Shown here: positions 22,189 through 33,244 of the stretch, piece by piece
Layout of the letters: each line of letters starts with the position of its first letter
Position numbering within the stretch: the stretch's first letter is position 1
Assembly (NCBI GenBank): GCA_021234155.1
Contig: JAJEKV010000025.1
Coordinates: 1,096,474 to 1,160,473, forward strand
From: Isoetes taiwanensis
Lineage: Eukaryota > Streptophyta > Lycopodiopsida > Isoetales > Isoetaceae
Direction of reading: 5' to 3'
Length of the DNA: 64,000 nucleotides
Program-made: the position numbers and the translations under genes
The notes under the pieces: generated by a model
Told to the model about the DNA's origin: nothing
Seen by the model: only the letters and a program-made list of their open reading frames with translations
Database searches by the model: none

Positions 22189-22992
22189 CAGGGTAATAAA
22201 GAGTGGCTAAAATTCGCCAAATGGCGATTTTTTAGACCTTTAGTCAAATTTCATGGCTAAAGTTTATAAAGGCAATTTTTTTAGAAAAAGCATAATTTAG
22301 CCACTCCAAAAGGGGGTAAATTTTGAGCAGCTTAGAGTTTAGCTAGGAATTGTTTCTTTGCATGGTGTACTGAATCGCCTTCTCTAAAGTTGATTAGGGG
22401 AACCCTGATCAATTCAAATAGCCATGCCAATTCTATTGAGGGGCCTCTTTCATTTAGGAATTGCCATTAGCTAATTCAATTATATTTTGAATTTGTATCT
22501 ATGAGTTGTTTAGGTTAAATGCTATGAAGAATGTTATATGATACGCATTCTAAGCTTTAAATAGTAGTGATCTCTTCTTGCAATTGTTGACTCTAAAGGG
22601 CTTCATCACCAAATTCACCATTTGGATGCATTTGACCCCAACTTAAATATGCATGTTCCTTCAAACGATATTGTTTGTTCCTTATGAATTGTACTTTGAA
22701 CGACTTTGTTACCATTTTAAAGTTAAATATTGAATCAATGTCATTCATGTACTAATCAGTGCTCAACGTTTGAAGTTATATAGTTGCACTTTAGCTGGGG
22801 ACCAAGAAAAATTCGCCAACATCAGAATTTCATGTCATATAAATTTTACATTTTAGCCAAGTGGGAAGATAATTAAAGGGCTTTATTTTATCAAATTTTG
22901 CCAAGAAATAAATCTGAGACTTTTGTTTTTCATAGGTTTAGCCAATCTTAATTTGAATATAAAAATATTTAGGGCCGTTAAAATTTACCCTG
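22189..22992. mobile_element. hAT-type non-autonomous element nested in the LTR
   Basis: The 804-bp insert begins CAGGGTAAT and ends ATTTACCCTG, giving an 8-bp terminal inverted repeat CAGGGTAA/TTACCCTG. It is flanked by an exact 8-bp duplication CTCATGAG (22181-22188 and 22993-23000). The other LTR carries the empty site with a single CTCATGAG. The 8-bp TSD and the CAGGG end are hallmarks of hAT elements. No transposase frame is present. It inserted after the retrotransposon did, or into a parent 3' LTR. Confidence 0.92.
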
Positions 22993-23554
22993 CTCATGAG
23001 TCAGGACATGAACCTCCTTATGAGCCAGTCTGGCCCCTTCACCCACAACCAGGTGTGGCTCCTGTACACAGGCCGAATTTATAGTGCACTAAAGAGGCTA
23101 ACTAGGAGCATCAACTACCAGGCTTTAAGGTCTCTACCCCCCTTCCCAATACAATGAGTTCACAGAGATACATCGTCATACATATCACAGAAAACTAAAG
23201 AGCAAGATCTAATCTATATCATAGAGTAGGTTCTTTAGTTAAAGCTTGGTATCTGGGGATCTAAATGGCTGCTATGGGCAATTTAATAGGCTAAACCTAC
23301 TGATTCAATGACTGGGAGACGGTTTAGGCTATTAAATTGACAAAATCTGATCCTTGGCTCGCACCCTCACATTACGAACTTCGACCATCCTCTTTGAGCT
23401 GCTAGAAGATGAAGCCCGGAAGGGGAAGCCCGATGAGCTAGATCGCTCGAGAGAGTGCGGGAGGTGGGTTTGGCTCTGGAGCAAGTGAAGCTTGAGAGTC
23501 CTAGAATGCTAATGGGACGAAAATAGCAAGTTAGGGTTTCCTCTACCTAAATAG

Positions 23555-23580
23555 GCAAAGGGTTAGGGCTAGGGTTTCCC
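23555..23580 (-). promoter_or_regulatory. Telobox-like motif in the LTR
   Basis: On the minus strand the LTR contains AAACCCTAGCCCTAACCC. The same string occurs in the 5' LTR at about 35017-35034, and a looser version in the older LTR near 37936-37990. AAACCCTA is the plant telobox bound by TRB-type Myb proteins. Whether it acts in this LTR is inference. Confidence 0.5.
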
Positions 23581-23857
23581 ATTATCCCTCTAAGCATGTG
23601 GGATAATTGGTGTGGCCCACTTGCCTTTATTAACTAGGTGGCATAAAGTGTCCACATGGGTAAGTGTGTGCACTTGGATAAATGTGCACATGGGTAAATG
23701 TGCACATTTATAAATGTACACACCTAGCAAGTTGCCCCCTAGGGTGCTACCTTGGCTACGTCGCGTACCGTCGGTCGGGATGGCGTGTCTGGCGTGAGAA
23801 AAGCGATTACAATATATGTCACGGGGACCGGGTATCTTTTGTCTTTGGAGCGTCACA

Positions 23858-23870
23858 TTCTCCCCACCTT
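23858..23870 (-). promoter_or_regulatory. Polypurine tract
   Basis: The minus strand reads AAGGTGGGGAGAA immediately before the TGTGACG start of the 3' LTR, as expected for the plus-strand primer of reverse transcription. A near-copy (AAGGTGGGGAGA) lies about 31 bp upstream at about 23890-23901. Confidence 0.9.
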
Positions 23871-24616
23871 GAAATGATGCATCGTGGGTCTCCCCACCTT
23901 GGGATCTTCCTAACCTGCAATCAACTTGATGTATACAATCTATTACTATTATATTTACACAATTATTAGGATTATCTACGTCGTTACATTATCAAATAAT
24001 TTATCAACTCGTAACTTCATTAAAACAAGGTATTTATTAGTCTCAATTATCTCAATATTTAGTTTATCAAAATTTAACACTTTCATATACAATTATTGTT
24101 CAAGGTACTCTTCATTCCTTGCAACACATTTCAACAAAATTTGTGTTGCAAGTCTTAGTAACTTCGACCTCCTTGCCCTCGGGGCTCTCTTGCGGCTGTG
24201 GGTCGACACTACGTTAGTACCATTTTAATTATTAATAAAATTATAGTTATAAGGGAACCACCCCATCTATCTACATGAATGCATGACTAATCTCCCGGCG
24301 TAAGAAGAGGATGCTTCTTCCATCGTGGCCGAGAAGACAGCGCCCTATAATGCCTATATGGCGCTCATGCCTACACCTTTAGTTGCCCAAAGCGTGGAGG
24401 ATAGGGTCCTTGGTAGGCATTGACTAGAGGTGCTTTTCTATCAATGCATTCTGAATGACCTCTTATCTCTCGAGGGGTCTGCCCGTGGAGCAGTAGACTT
24501 TTTAATCTACCTTCCGGCTCATTCAAGCGGAACCCATGGTCATGCCTACATTGACATTACACCCGTCCTAGAGATCCGTAGCGGTCTCATCGCCGGTATG
24601 CGCATGCAACCCATAC
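23871..24616. other. Pol-PPT spacer, no gene seen
   Basis: About 750 bp between the end of the chromodomain frame and the PPT. No long or recognisable frame is seen on the minus strand. It includes GC-rich segments near 24290-24600 and an AT-rich stretch near 23930-24060. It is probably the 3' untranslated region of the element. Confidence 0.55.
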
Positions 24617-27600
24617 CTAGTATAGGTTGCATCGATTATTTATAACTATACATGAAATTAATCTACACAAATCGACAAACGAGGCGATTTCTTGAGGAGA
24701 TGACCTTGCCGTCCCATTTTGCTCCATGAGCGTAGGTGCTTGCTTTATTAGATCCTTCTTAAGTACCCATGTCGCGTCTTCCACTGGCAAGTGTTTCCAC
24801 TTGACTAAATATTGGAGAAACTCTGATCTCCTTGTTTTCTTGAAAGTTTTATCAAGAATCAATTCTGGAACTATCTCCAGCTGCTCTTCAGTCATTTCCA
24901 ACAACGTTGGAGTGTTCGTCTGGATTTGGAGTGTGCTTCTTCAACAAACTCACGTGGAAGACTTTATGAATCTTTAGGTGTGCTGGTAGATCCAACTTGT
25001 AGGATTGATTACCTACTCTCCTGACTATTCTGAAGGGTCCAGCCCACCTTGGAGCAAGCTTCTTACAATTTCCGATGCAGAGCTTCGCCTACTTCACTTT
25101 GATCTTGAGCCACACGTCGTCGCCAACTTGGAACTCTCTGACTGTCCGATGCTTGTCGGCGATGCTCTTTTGTCGACTCCTTGCTGCGAGAAGATATCCT
25201 CGAACCTCCTCCACCAGCTGCATTTGCTGCGAAACCTCTACTTTTGACACGGGATTGTGCCAAGTGTCTGGAGTTAGACATTGGTAGCCGTAGTTGATCA
25301 TGAACGGTGACATTTGGGATGATTCCTGCTTGGTGCTATTATACGCAAACTCCACCAAGTGAATATACTCTTCCCACATACTCTGCTTGTTCCAGACATA
25401 GTTTCGTAGTATATCCTTCAAAATTCTATTGGTCCGCTCTGTTTGCCCATCCGTCTGAGGATGATAGGCCGTGCTCATGGGCAGCTTCGTCTGAATCGTC
25501 GCAAAAAGATCTTGCCAAAAGGCACTCATGAACTTCGGGTCTTTGTCGGAGATGATCTCTCTCGGCATGCCATGAAGCCTGAAGATTTCTTTGGTGAAGA
25601 GCTTCGCTGTATCCATAGCTGTGTCGATGGTCCTGCAAGGCACAAAGTGTGCCATCTTCGACAACTTGTCGACCATAACCATCAAGGCATCTTTCCCTCT
25701 TACTGTCCTCGGGAGCCCTGTTATGAAGTCCATACTGATGACCTCCCACTTAGCGTTCGGCACCGCTAAGGGTTCCAAGGCTCCTGGAATTCGAAGCTGC
25801 TCTGCCTTCGTTTGCTGACACAGCTGGCACTCTTTGATGTAGCGAACTATCTGCTTCTTCATTCCTGGCCAATAGTAGCTACTGCGCACTTTGAAATATG
25901 TCTTCATAAATCCTGCGTGGCCAGCTATTGGACTGTTGTGGGTGTCGTGGAGAATCAACTTTCTCACCCCTGATGATTCCGGCATACACAACTTGTTCTT
26001 ATGGTACAAAAGGTTACCTTCCTTCTTAAAATTTTTGAAGGTTTCCCTCTCCTTATCTGTTCTTGCTTCCTTGCACAAGCTTGCCCACACTTCCTTGAAG
26101 TCTGCATCTGATGGCAAGGATTCTTCGATCTTCTTTCCGAAGTCGTTAGTGAGCGTCGAAATTGCATTGCAGTGCACTCTTGTTGTCAGGGGATGCCTTG
26201 AAAGCGCATCTGCTACCACATTGAGCTTCCCCGGCTTATAGACTATATCAAAGTCATACTCCTCGAGGAACTCCATCCACCTTTGCTGCCTCAGGTTGAG
26301 ATGTGGTTGCGTGAACAAATATTGGAGGCTCTGATGATCTGTGTCCAATTGGAACTTCCTCCCCAACAGGTATTGCCTCCAAATCCTTAGTGCTCTGACA
26401 ACTGCAAGCACTTCTTGGTCGTGCGTCGGGTAGCGCGTTTCGGCGTCGTTCATCTTCCTGGAGTCGTAGGCTACTACCCGCTCTTCCTGCATGAGCATTG
26501 CACCTGTGGCTATCTTACTTGCGTCTGTCGCCACAAGCTTGTCCTTTTCTGGGTCCGGCAGGGTCAGGGCGGGGGCGGTTGTCAAAGCTTCCTTCAACAA
26601 TTCAAACCCTGCTTGGGCTTTCTTGTTCCAATGATCTGCCCAATCTTTCACTTTTTCCGCCCTCGTCAAGTCCGTTAGCGGGGCCGCTATCTTTGCAAAG
26701 TTCTTCACAAACTTTCTGTAGTACCCTGCTAGGCCAAGAAAGCTTCTGACTTCATGGACATTCTTTGGTGCCGGCCACTATATGACCGCCTCAATCTTGG
26801 CAGGATCCGTCGAAATTCCTTCTGCTGAGATCACATGACCCAGGTATTCCACCTTCTCGGTTCTTGAAGTGGCGCCGACAACTTGGCGTTCTTGGTGCCT
26901 CCTTAACTTCTCGAGCACTCTCCTCAGGTGTTGTACGTGTTCTTCCAAGGATCTGCTATACACCAAAATATCGTCAAAGAATACTATCACAAAAGTATCC
27001 AAGAACTCCCTGAAGATGTCGTTCATGAGCCTCATGAATGTTGCTGGGGCATTTGATAACCCAAATGGCATTACCGTGAACTCGTAATGCCCATACCTGG
27101 TCCTGAAAGCCGTTTTGTGGACGTCTTCTTCCTTGATCCTGATTTGATGGTAGCCCGACCTTAGGTCAATTTTGGAGAAGACTTTTGCCCCTTGGAGCTG
27201 ATCCATCAAGTCATCCGATCTGGGGAGCGCATACTTATTCTTGATGGTGTGCTTATTCAACTGCCTATAATCTATGCACATCCTCAAGCTGCCATCCTTC
27301 TTCTTCACAAAAAGAATGGGTGCCCCAAATGGTGAGACGCTAGATCTAATGAAGCCTAGGTCGAGCAACTCCTGCAATTGCTTCTTTAGCTCCGTCAGCT
27401 CCTGCGTCGTCATCCTGTATGGAGCCTTGCTCATCGGCTTCGTTCCTGGTTCGAGTGCTATCTCACACTCGACTCCTCTGTAAGGAGGAAGCTGCTTGAT
27501 CTCATCTGGAAAGAGATCGTGAAACTCCGTGACCAACTTAGCTATCTGCTTGGGCAACTTGCTGAGCACCTTCTCTTCCTTGCTTTCTTCTGACTCGGGC

Positions 27601-28087
27601 TCTTTGATTTCAAGCTTGAAGATGTATGCTACCTGATCGCCCTTTATGCACTTGAGCAGCCACTTACTAGACATGCACTGCATGATGGGGACAAATTCTT
27701 TACCTGTGATCTCTATGATCTTGCTGTTGGGCGCTGTGAGGGTCACCTTTCGCTTTCCACAATCAATGAGAGCTCCTGCTGGACCAAGGTACTCCATTCC
27801 TATGATCAAGCCATATTTCCCAATATTCATCACCTCGGCCCCCATGTGGATGTTGATTCCCGGCAAGTCAATGTTGAAATTTATCCTCTTGCCTGCCGTG
27901 TGCCTTACTCCCCCGTTTGCTAACACCACGGGTCTCGGCTTTGACTTCAACGGTTTCAGCTTCAACATCTCAACCATTCTTGGGGATGCAAAGTTGTGGC
28001 TACTTCCCGAGTCTATCAGGATTACGAATGACTTGGCCTTGGCCTTCCCTATTGTGGAGATTACGATCACCGATTTTACGCATTACG
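24617..28087 (-). pseudogene. pol: protease, RT, RNase H, integrase, chromodomain
   Basis: In order on the minus strand: protease ([10 protein letters not shown], about 28020), RT ([17 protein letters not shown]; active site FFDDILVYS near 26970), RNase H (ATDASKIATGAML; TDHQSLQYL), integrase zinc finger (HDTHN...GHAGF...CQLCQ), DDE core (MDFITGLP, SDKDPKF, TDGQTERTNR), a GPFRI...VFHVSLLKK tail, and a chromodomain (YLVKWKHLPVEDATWV, about 24800). Chromodomains of such integrases are thought to guide insertion to marked chromatin. Lesions: TAG at 26776-26778 (where the older copy has Asp before WPAPKN), TAG at 25086-25088, a frameshift near 24905 ahead of the chromodomain, a scrambled segment near 26870-26890, and a TAA near 28086. 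Apart from these, the core motifs are intact. Confidence 0.92.
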
Positions 28088-28099
28088 TATCTATGGCGG

Positions 28100-29408
28100 C
28101 AAAATGTGACACTCACCACGAATGAAGTCGGCTTTGGCTCATTTGTCGTCGTCGACGGAGTGTCCCATCCACTCAACTCCGCTAATGCTGCACTCATGGC
28201 GAAAGGCGGATTATTTGATTGTGTGGCCCGGCTGGAAGCACCTGAAGCAAAGCTGCTTCTCTATGCACTCCTGCCTCTTCTCCTTGGGCATTGCACCAAA
28301 AGGGACCGCCTTTGCTTTGGAGTAATTTGACCCTTCCTGCTTGTCCTTGAAGGACACCTGCTTCTTCTCATGCTGCTTCCCATAGTTGCCACTATATGGG
28401 GCCTTTGCTAGACCCGGGCTAGCTGATCTAGGGCTATAGCTTCCTGTTCCCCTATCGATAGTCTTCTTTTTTACGCCCTTTGTCTTGAGGCCAGTCCCTT
28501 GCAAGCTTACTTGCCTTGGATTACGCCTCGACCTTTGTCTTAGGGTTTATTGCCCTCACTAGCTTTCGGATCTCTTCATTCAACCCTTCTATATATCCTT
28601 CCACTGCATGCCTTTCGCTCAACTTGGGCACATACAATCTGAGCCTCGTGAATTCCTCGGTGTATACAGCCCGATTTGTTGCCTGTTGCAGCCCGATAGA
28701 AGCTGGCTGTGTCATGTTGCACTTATGTTTCGTGGTACATAATGGCATTTGAAAGCCTTAACAAACTTTTTGAACACGCAACCATCGGCTTAAGCCATGT
28801 TATACGGCGTAGCCCTTCCACCAAATCGTCTTTGCTCCCTTGAGTTGGGTATTTGCCACCACTGCCTTTATCCTTGTCCTTCATACCATAGGCGTTACCA
28901 TACTCACTCATCTCATCAAGCCAAGCCTCTGCTTCCATGCACGACACTTTGAAAATTGCTCAAGCTTTCTGGCCTTCCATACATTTCTTAATGCTGAGTC
29001 TACCTTCTTCTGGTAATCTGAGGCCTTTGTGTCTCTGTGTCTGCCGTCTCTACGGTCCTGGATCTCTTCTACCTCCTCCTCGGAATCGGAGTCCGAATTC
29101 GAGCTTGAGTCGGAGGATTCCGTGCTGGGGGACCTCCTTCTCTTGCTCCTCTTCTTGTCCTTCCTCGTCTTCTGAGGTGGTGCTTCCGGCAATTGGACGT
29201 TGTTGTCTGGGCCATCTCCCGCTTGTGCTGCCAAGAAAGCCTTTATTTGCTCAAGGTCCGTTCTCATCTGCGACCTTTTCTCCTCAGGGGTCATGGGGCC
29301 AAATGCCTCATATAGGTTCCTTGCTGGGTGCGGCCTAGGTGGAGTCTGTTCATCTCTACGGGTTCGCCGTTCCTGTTCGGCTGTTCCTGGGCCTCTAGCT
29401 GCATACAC
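28100..29408 (-). pseudogene. gag of the complete element
   Basis: Read on the minus strand from MYAARGPGTAEQE (29408), the frame has a Ser/Asp/Glu-rich and basic region, then a capsid-type block (YTEEFTRLRLYVPKLSERHAV...GLNEEIRKLV, about 28540-28680), then a Lys-rich stretch, then a zinc knuckle CFRCFQPGHTIK near 28220. The knuckle's final Cys codon is lost in a short deletion, which also shifts the frame. At least three further frameshifts split the frame (near 28920, 28740 and 28510). Gag forms the particle and binds RNA. As written it is not functional. Confidence 0.85.
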
Positions 29409-29544
29409 AAGTAAATCATGGCCTTACGGTTAGTTTTATTGGTTCTATTGCATTATATGTGTTTGTTGGTATAGTTGTGGAACAAAATACATCAACAAAA
29501 CATATAATATCTTAAATACAAAGCCTCCGGGATCAAGAGTCTAA
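29409..29544. other. Short spacer between ORF2 and gag
   Basis: The end of ORF2 (stop at 29545-29547) and the start of gag (29408) are about 136 bp apart. No palindrome of the kind that flanks ORF1 is found here. Confidence 0.5.
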
Positions 29545-31034
29545 CTATTCTTGAAATCGCCGGTAGGATGGGTTATCCTGAAGAAACTTCTTAACTTGGG
29601 CTATGGAGCGTCCCAAGTTCCTGAGGATGTTGGTTGATGTTCTGCCCTGCAAGGCTTGCACCAAGTCTTCTACCCTGCGGTCGGACGTGTAGGCCGCGGT
29701 CATTGCTAGTTTTCCCTGCCGTTGATAGGGCATATCGAAGTCGAAGATGTCAAGTGTCATCGTTCTCTTGACTAAGACGGCATAGTCGGTGTTTGGACCC
29801 GGTAGAGCATGCACGCCAAAAAGCAGAAGTGCGCGCGCATGAACACTCCTTCTTCGCCCCTTGGGCTGAATTTGCGGTGAATTACCGCTATTCTCCCATC
29901 CGTCAACAGAGAGAGATAGTACCTCGTGACTTGTCCTAGGCCGCTAGCTGTTGACTTCGTCGTCTCCTCGGACTCGATACGTGTCTCCACCGCATACTCA
30001 TCGGCGTCGATCGATCTGTGAGTTCTCCATAGTCCCACGACTGCCGCATGTAATTCCCAGGTCGATCCGGGCCTCTTCTCACGAACACCCATGGGGGTTG
30101 GTGTCAAAAAAACTTCGGCATCAAAATGTTTCGTGGTTTTGCCTCGGATCCCCATTAGCTCTTGAATGGCATAAAATTCTTCTTGACGGCCAGTCTCGAG
30201 CTTCCAATCATTTGGCCCGGATGCTCTTGTATGCACGAATATCGGAAGTCGACTTCCTAGAGGTGTTCGGCTTCTCGACTGGATCGGAAAAGCCGGAAGC
30301 CCGGTCGATGAAGTCATCCAGATCGACCGTTGCCGCAGAAGATACAAAGAACTCGTCAAGTCGGTACTCCTTGTCTACGCATTCGGGGAGGTTACGGATG
30401 TCGATAAGGAGCAAGTAGTCCCTGGCCATCGATGATGATGGGGGCTAGGCTTGTGATACCTAACCCGGCGGGGGGCGATTACGTGGGTCCCACGGTCCTG
30501 TTGAAAAATTGGCATCACACATTACGCTGGATGGCACTCTTCTTTTGGGTCGAGCTCGGCGTAGTCTTCGTTAAATGCGAGTTGACCGGGTTCATCATCG
30601 CTCTTCCTTCTTGTTCCGCTTGGTACTGCGGAAGAGGCGATCATCTTTGAAGAGGCCAAGGGATCTACATCCATGGGAGGGATAGAGGTTTCACCAATGG
30701 GGTTGGGGGGTGGGAAAGGAAGATAAAAGAGGGCAGCGGTGTAGGAAAAATACTTGTTTCTATTAGGCATCAAGACCATGTAGTGCGGCAACCTAGCAGC
30801 TTTATTGGTCGGATATTTGGCAATGTTTGGGACATCACCTAAAAATTTGCTTGGAGGGAATTTGCCTAGGGACAAAATATCATGTGCAAGGGGGAGTTGT
30901 ACTAGGGTCGGTCCTACCTTAGCTTGAAATTCGGACATGACTTCCATGTATGCTGGGGTTGCTTGCAACGTGGCTTGGACATCTACCTCTTTGCGGAAAA
31001 CTTGAAAAATTGCATTGACATCGACCTTTTGCAT
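29545..31034 (-). pseudogene. ORF2, conserved pre-gag frame of unknown function
   Basis: Frames beginning MQKVDVNAIFQVFRKEVDV at 31034 and continuing through frameshifts near 30520, 30210 and 29800 add up to roughly 490 codons. They match piece A (18468-19950) throughout: NIAKYPTNKAARLPHYM, GLGITSLAP, LDDFIDR, IQELMGIRGK, SPRGEEGVFM, RRVEDLV and QVKKFL. No known domain is recognised. The reading is acidic in the middle, with no zinc knuckle. It sits between ORF1 and gag and may be an accessory or structural protein. Confidence 0.65.
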
Positions 31035-31392
31035 AGGCCTCGGGCTTTACCACCATCGCCTAAAGTCAGCAGTTGCCATGGATCTAGAGTGGGTTGGACT
31101 AATAAACAGATGCAGAAGCGCCTCAGGGAGCTGGAAGATCGCCTAGAAGGTCGGGAGCAAACTTGTAGGATGCTAAGTGAGAAATGGGGGCCTATTTATA
31201 GACAAGGGAAAACCCTAATTTTTGGATGACCTGGAAAGCTATTGGGGTTGGGCAAATCTGACCTATTTTGAGGTCCAAATGAGGATTGGGAAGCCAATTT
31301 GATGGTTTGAGCATGAATAGGACTGCCTAATGAACCCATTGCAACAAACTAAAGGTCAATTGGGTGTAGCATGGTAGAGAAAATGTTGGAAG

Positions 31393-31662
31393 GTCTCACA
31401 TTGTGCGCCTGGGGCTCGACCTAAAATTTAGATTAGGCCTCTGGCGCATAATGTGAGACAATTGGCTCAATTTGGTCAATACTTGTCCAATCTGGGTAAA
31501 CTAAGGGTCAAAACATACTAGTCTCATCGAGTTAGGCAGGATTGACCCCTTACTTCGTCGATTTGGAGGTGTTTTGGACAACTTTTGGGCTGAAAGTCTC
31601 ACATTGTGCGCCCAGGGCTCGACCTAAATTCTAGGTTGGGGCTCTGGCGCACAATGTGAGAC
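31393..31662. repeat. Palindrome pair between ORF1 and ORF2
   Basis: Palindromes at 31393-31459 and 31596-31662 both start GTCTCACATTGTGCGCC and end GGCGCA(T/C)AATGTGAGAC. The arms are about 30 bp with a small AT centre (around CCTAAATTCTAGG). They start 203 bp apart. In RNA each would form a long stem-loop. Confidence 0.88.
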
Positions 31663-31966
31663 ATCTCTCACTAATCGGTCTAAATATGACCAATTTGACT
31701 GAAACAAAAGCCATTACTTGCTAATTCAACTTAATTAAGTAGATTTATACACTTATAGTTTACTCAAAAACACTTTGTATTCACAAAATTTATGATTTAC
31801 AAAATTAATAAGGCTCTCCTTTAATAAGACTGGCCAAGTGCATATCCTTCTTCATTAAGGTTACCCTTTTTGCATATCTTTGTGCATCTTGGTGGGATCT
31901 TCAAAATCTGCACCAGTTTACGCTCGCTACTTCTTGCAAGGCTAAGCGACATCTCACTTGTTACTC
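31663..31966. other. ORF1-to-palindrome spacer, no gene seen
   Basis: About 300 bp of AT-rich sequence between the ORF1 stop (31967) and the palindrome pair. Nothing recognisable. Confidence 0.5.
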
Positions 31967-33044
31967 TCATTTTGGTCTTTGTGTACTCTTGCGTTTTTTC
32001 CTTCTGAGAACTGGCGAAGCGGGCGATGGGGATAAGGAAGCGAGAAACTCCTGCGGAAGTGCGGATCTCGATTGCTCGATTCGGGATTGGGCTTTCTTTT
32101 TCCGCTTCTTTGGAGGTTTGGGATTCTCTGGCGGCTTTAGGATTACGCTTCTTTGATGGCCATCCACTGCGACAAATGTGACCTTATTCTCCTAGTAATA
32201 GGAGTTGTGGGCCTCCCATTTCTTCATGTCTTCTAGCGATGTTCCTTGACTTCCCCGATAGACCGGATAGAGTCTATCGCGTATGACTCCGACCACGGTC
32301 GCGGCTTCTTTTTGAGTCCTTATCCCAAGTCAGGTAAGGCGGGGGCACCTGTACTTGCTGATTCTGTCCTCCCTCCTCTCCTGCTGGCTACTTCCAAGTT
32401 TGGGTTGAAGTCGTCGTCGTCAGAATCATTAGAGGAGGCTGGCTGGTCGGCTGGCCGTTCCCTAATGACTACCTTGATGTTTGGCGTCTTCTTCAACTTC
32501 CTCTTGGGCTCCTCCACGTGTTTGCCATTTTTCTTCTTCTTTTCCTCGGCCTCGTTGGCCTCCTTCTCCTCCCTCTTCCTCTTTTTCTCCGCTTCGCTCG
32601 GCGCCGCTCTTTTGCTTCATGCATCCGGATCCACGCCTCGAGCTGCTCCTCTTCGGTTGGCTCGGGGTTTGGCTCGGGAATCGGCTCCCTCTGCTCTTCG
32701 TGTGCTTTGGCCTCTCGCTCTTGCTCCGCCTTATCTTGCTTTTCCTTCTCCATCTGCTCGAGGACTCTCTGGATTTGCTCGTCTCCTTCTTCCTTGAGCA
32801 CTTCGGCTGGGGCATCCGAGTGCACCTCTGCCTCCTGGTCTACCTCCTGGTCGATGATGTTGGCCAGGCCATCTTGTGCTCCCTGCTGGGATCCTCCCCC
32901 TTGGTGCTCCTCTGAGACTGTCCCATCGCTCAATGAAGGTTGGTCTCTTCTTGCAAGAAGACAGTCCCGAAGCATCTGTTGAAGTTGGGCGCTGGCCGTT
33001 CTGTCTCCTCGAGGAACCCGAGCAGTCTGTTTAGTTCTCGCCAT
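31967..33044 (-). CDS. ORF1: retrotransposon protein starting with a histone H3 tail sequence
   Basis: The minus-strand ATG at 33044 starts MARTKQTARVPRGDR. Residues 1-9 are identical to the first nine of plant and animal histone H3 (initiator Met, then A1 to R8 including K4). After that there is no H3 similarity. Next come an acidic/Gln-rich coiled-coil-like region, a strongly basic tract (KRRKRGRGRRRR and alternatives in other frames), a SDDDDF acidic patch (about 32400) and a Lys/Pro-rich C-terminus (KPPKKRKKK, about 32060). Several frameshifts and a TAG split the later part. The start is chosen because the second element has the same MART-Q-ARV start. The likely nuclear role and H3K4-reader binding are inference; a post-translationally exposed Ala1 would be needed. 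Confidence 0.75.
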
Positions 33045-33244
33045 GTCTTACGGCTTGCCGATCGGAGGCCGGGCGCCCAAAAATTGCCTCAAAAAGCGGG
33101 AGCAATTTTCTAAAGAGGGAGGGGGTCTAGGTCTATTTATAGCTTGGGCAATTTTAGGTCAAAATTTAAGTTGCTCTTTTTTAATGTGCCAGGGCACCTA
33201 TTGACTTAAAACATATACTTATTTCAGAATTTTCTAAGCTACTT

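Larger units (their letters stand above)
21448..23857 (-). repeat. 3' LTR of the complete element (with insert)
   Basis: This 2410-bp LTR matches 33730-35315 (1586 bp) except for an extra 804-bp element plus its 8-bp duplication. Base differences between the two LTRs cluster at CAG/CTG sites (for example CCTGGG here versus CACGGG there). Confidence 0.93.

Noticed and set aside
25307-26749. Plus-strand frames across the pol region
   Set aside because: They overlap clearly recognisable integrase/RNase H coding sequence on the minus strand and have no features of their own.
32246-32982. Long plus-strand Ser/Pro/Leu-rich frames
   Set aside because: They are shadows of the charged, low-complexity ORF1 on the minus strand.
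32993-33044. A histone H3 gene
   Set aside because: Only the first nine residues match H3; the globular domain and the K9-S10 segment are absent. It is a tail-like start on an unrelated protein.
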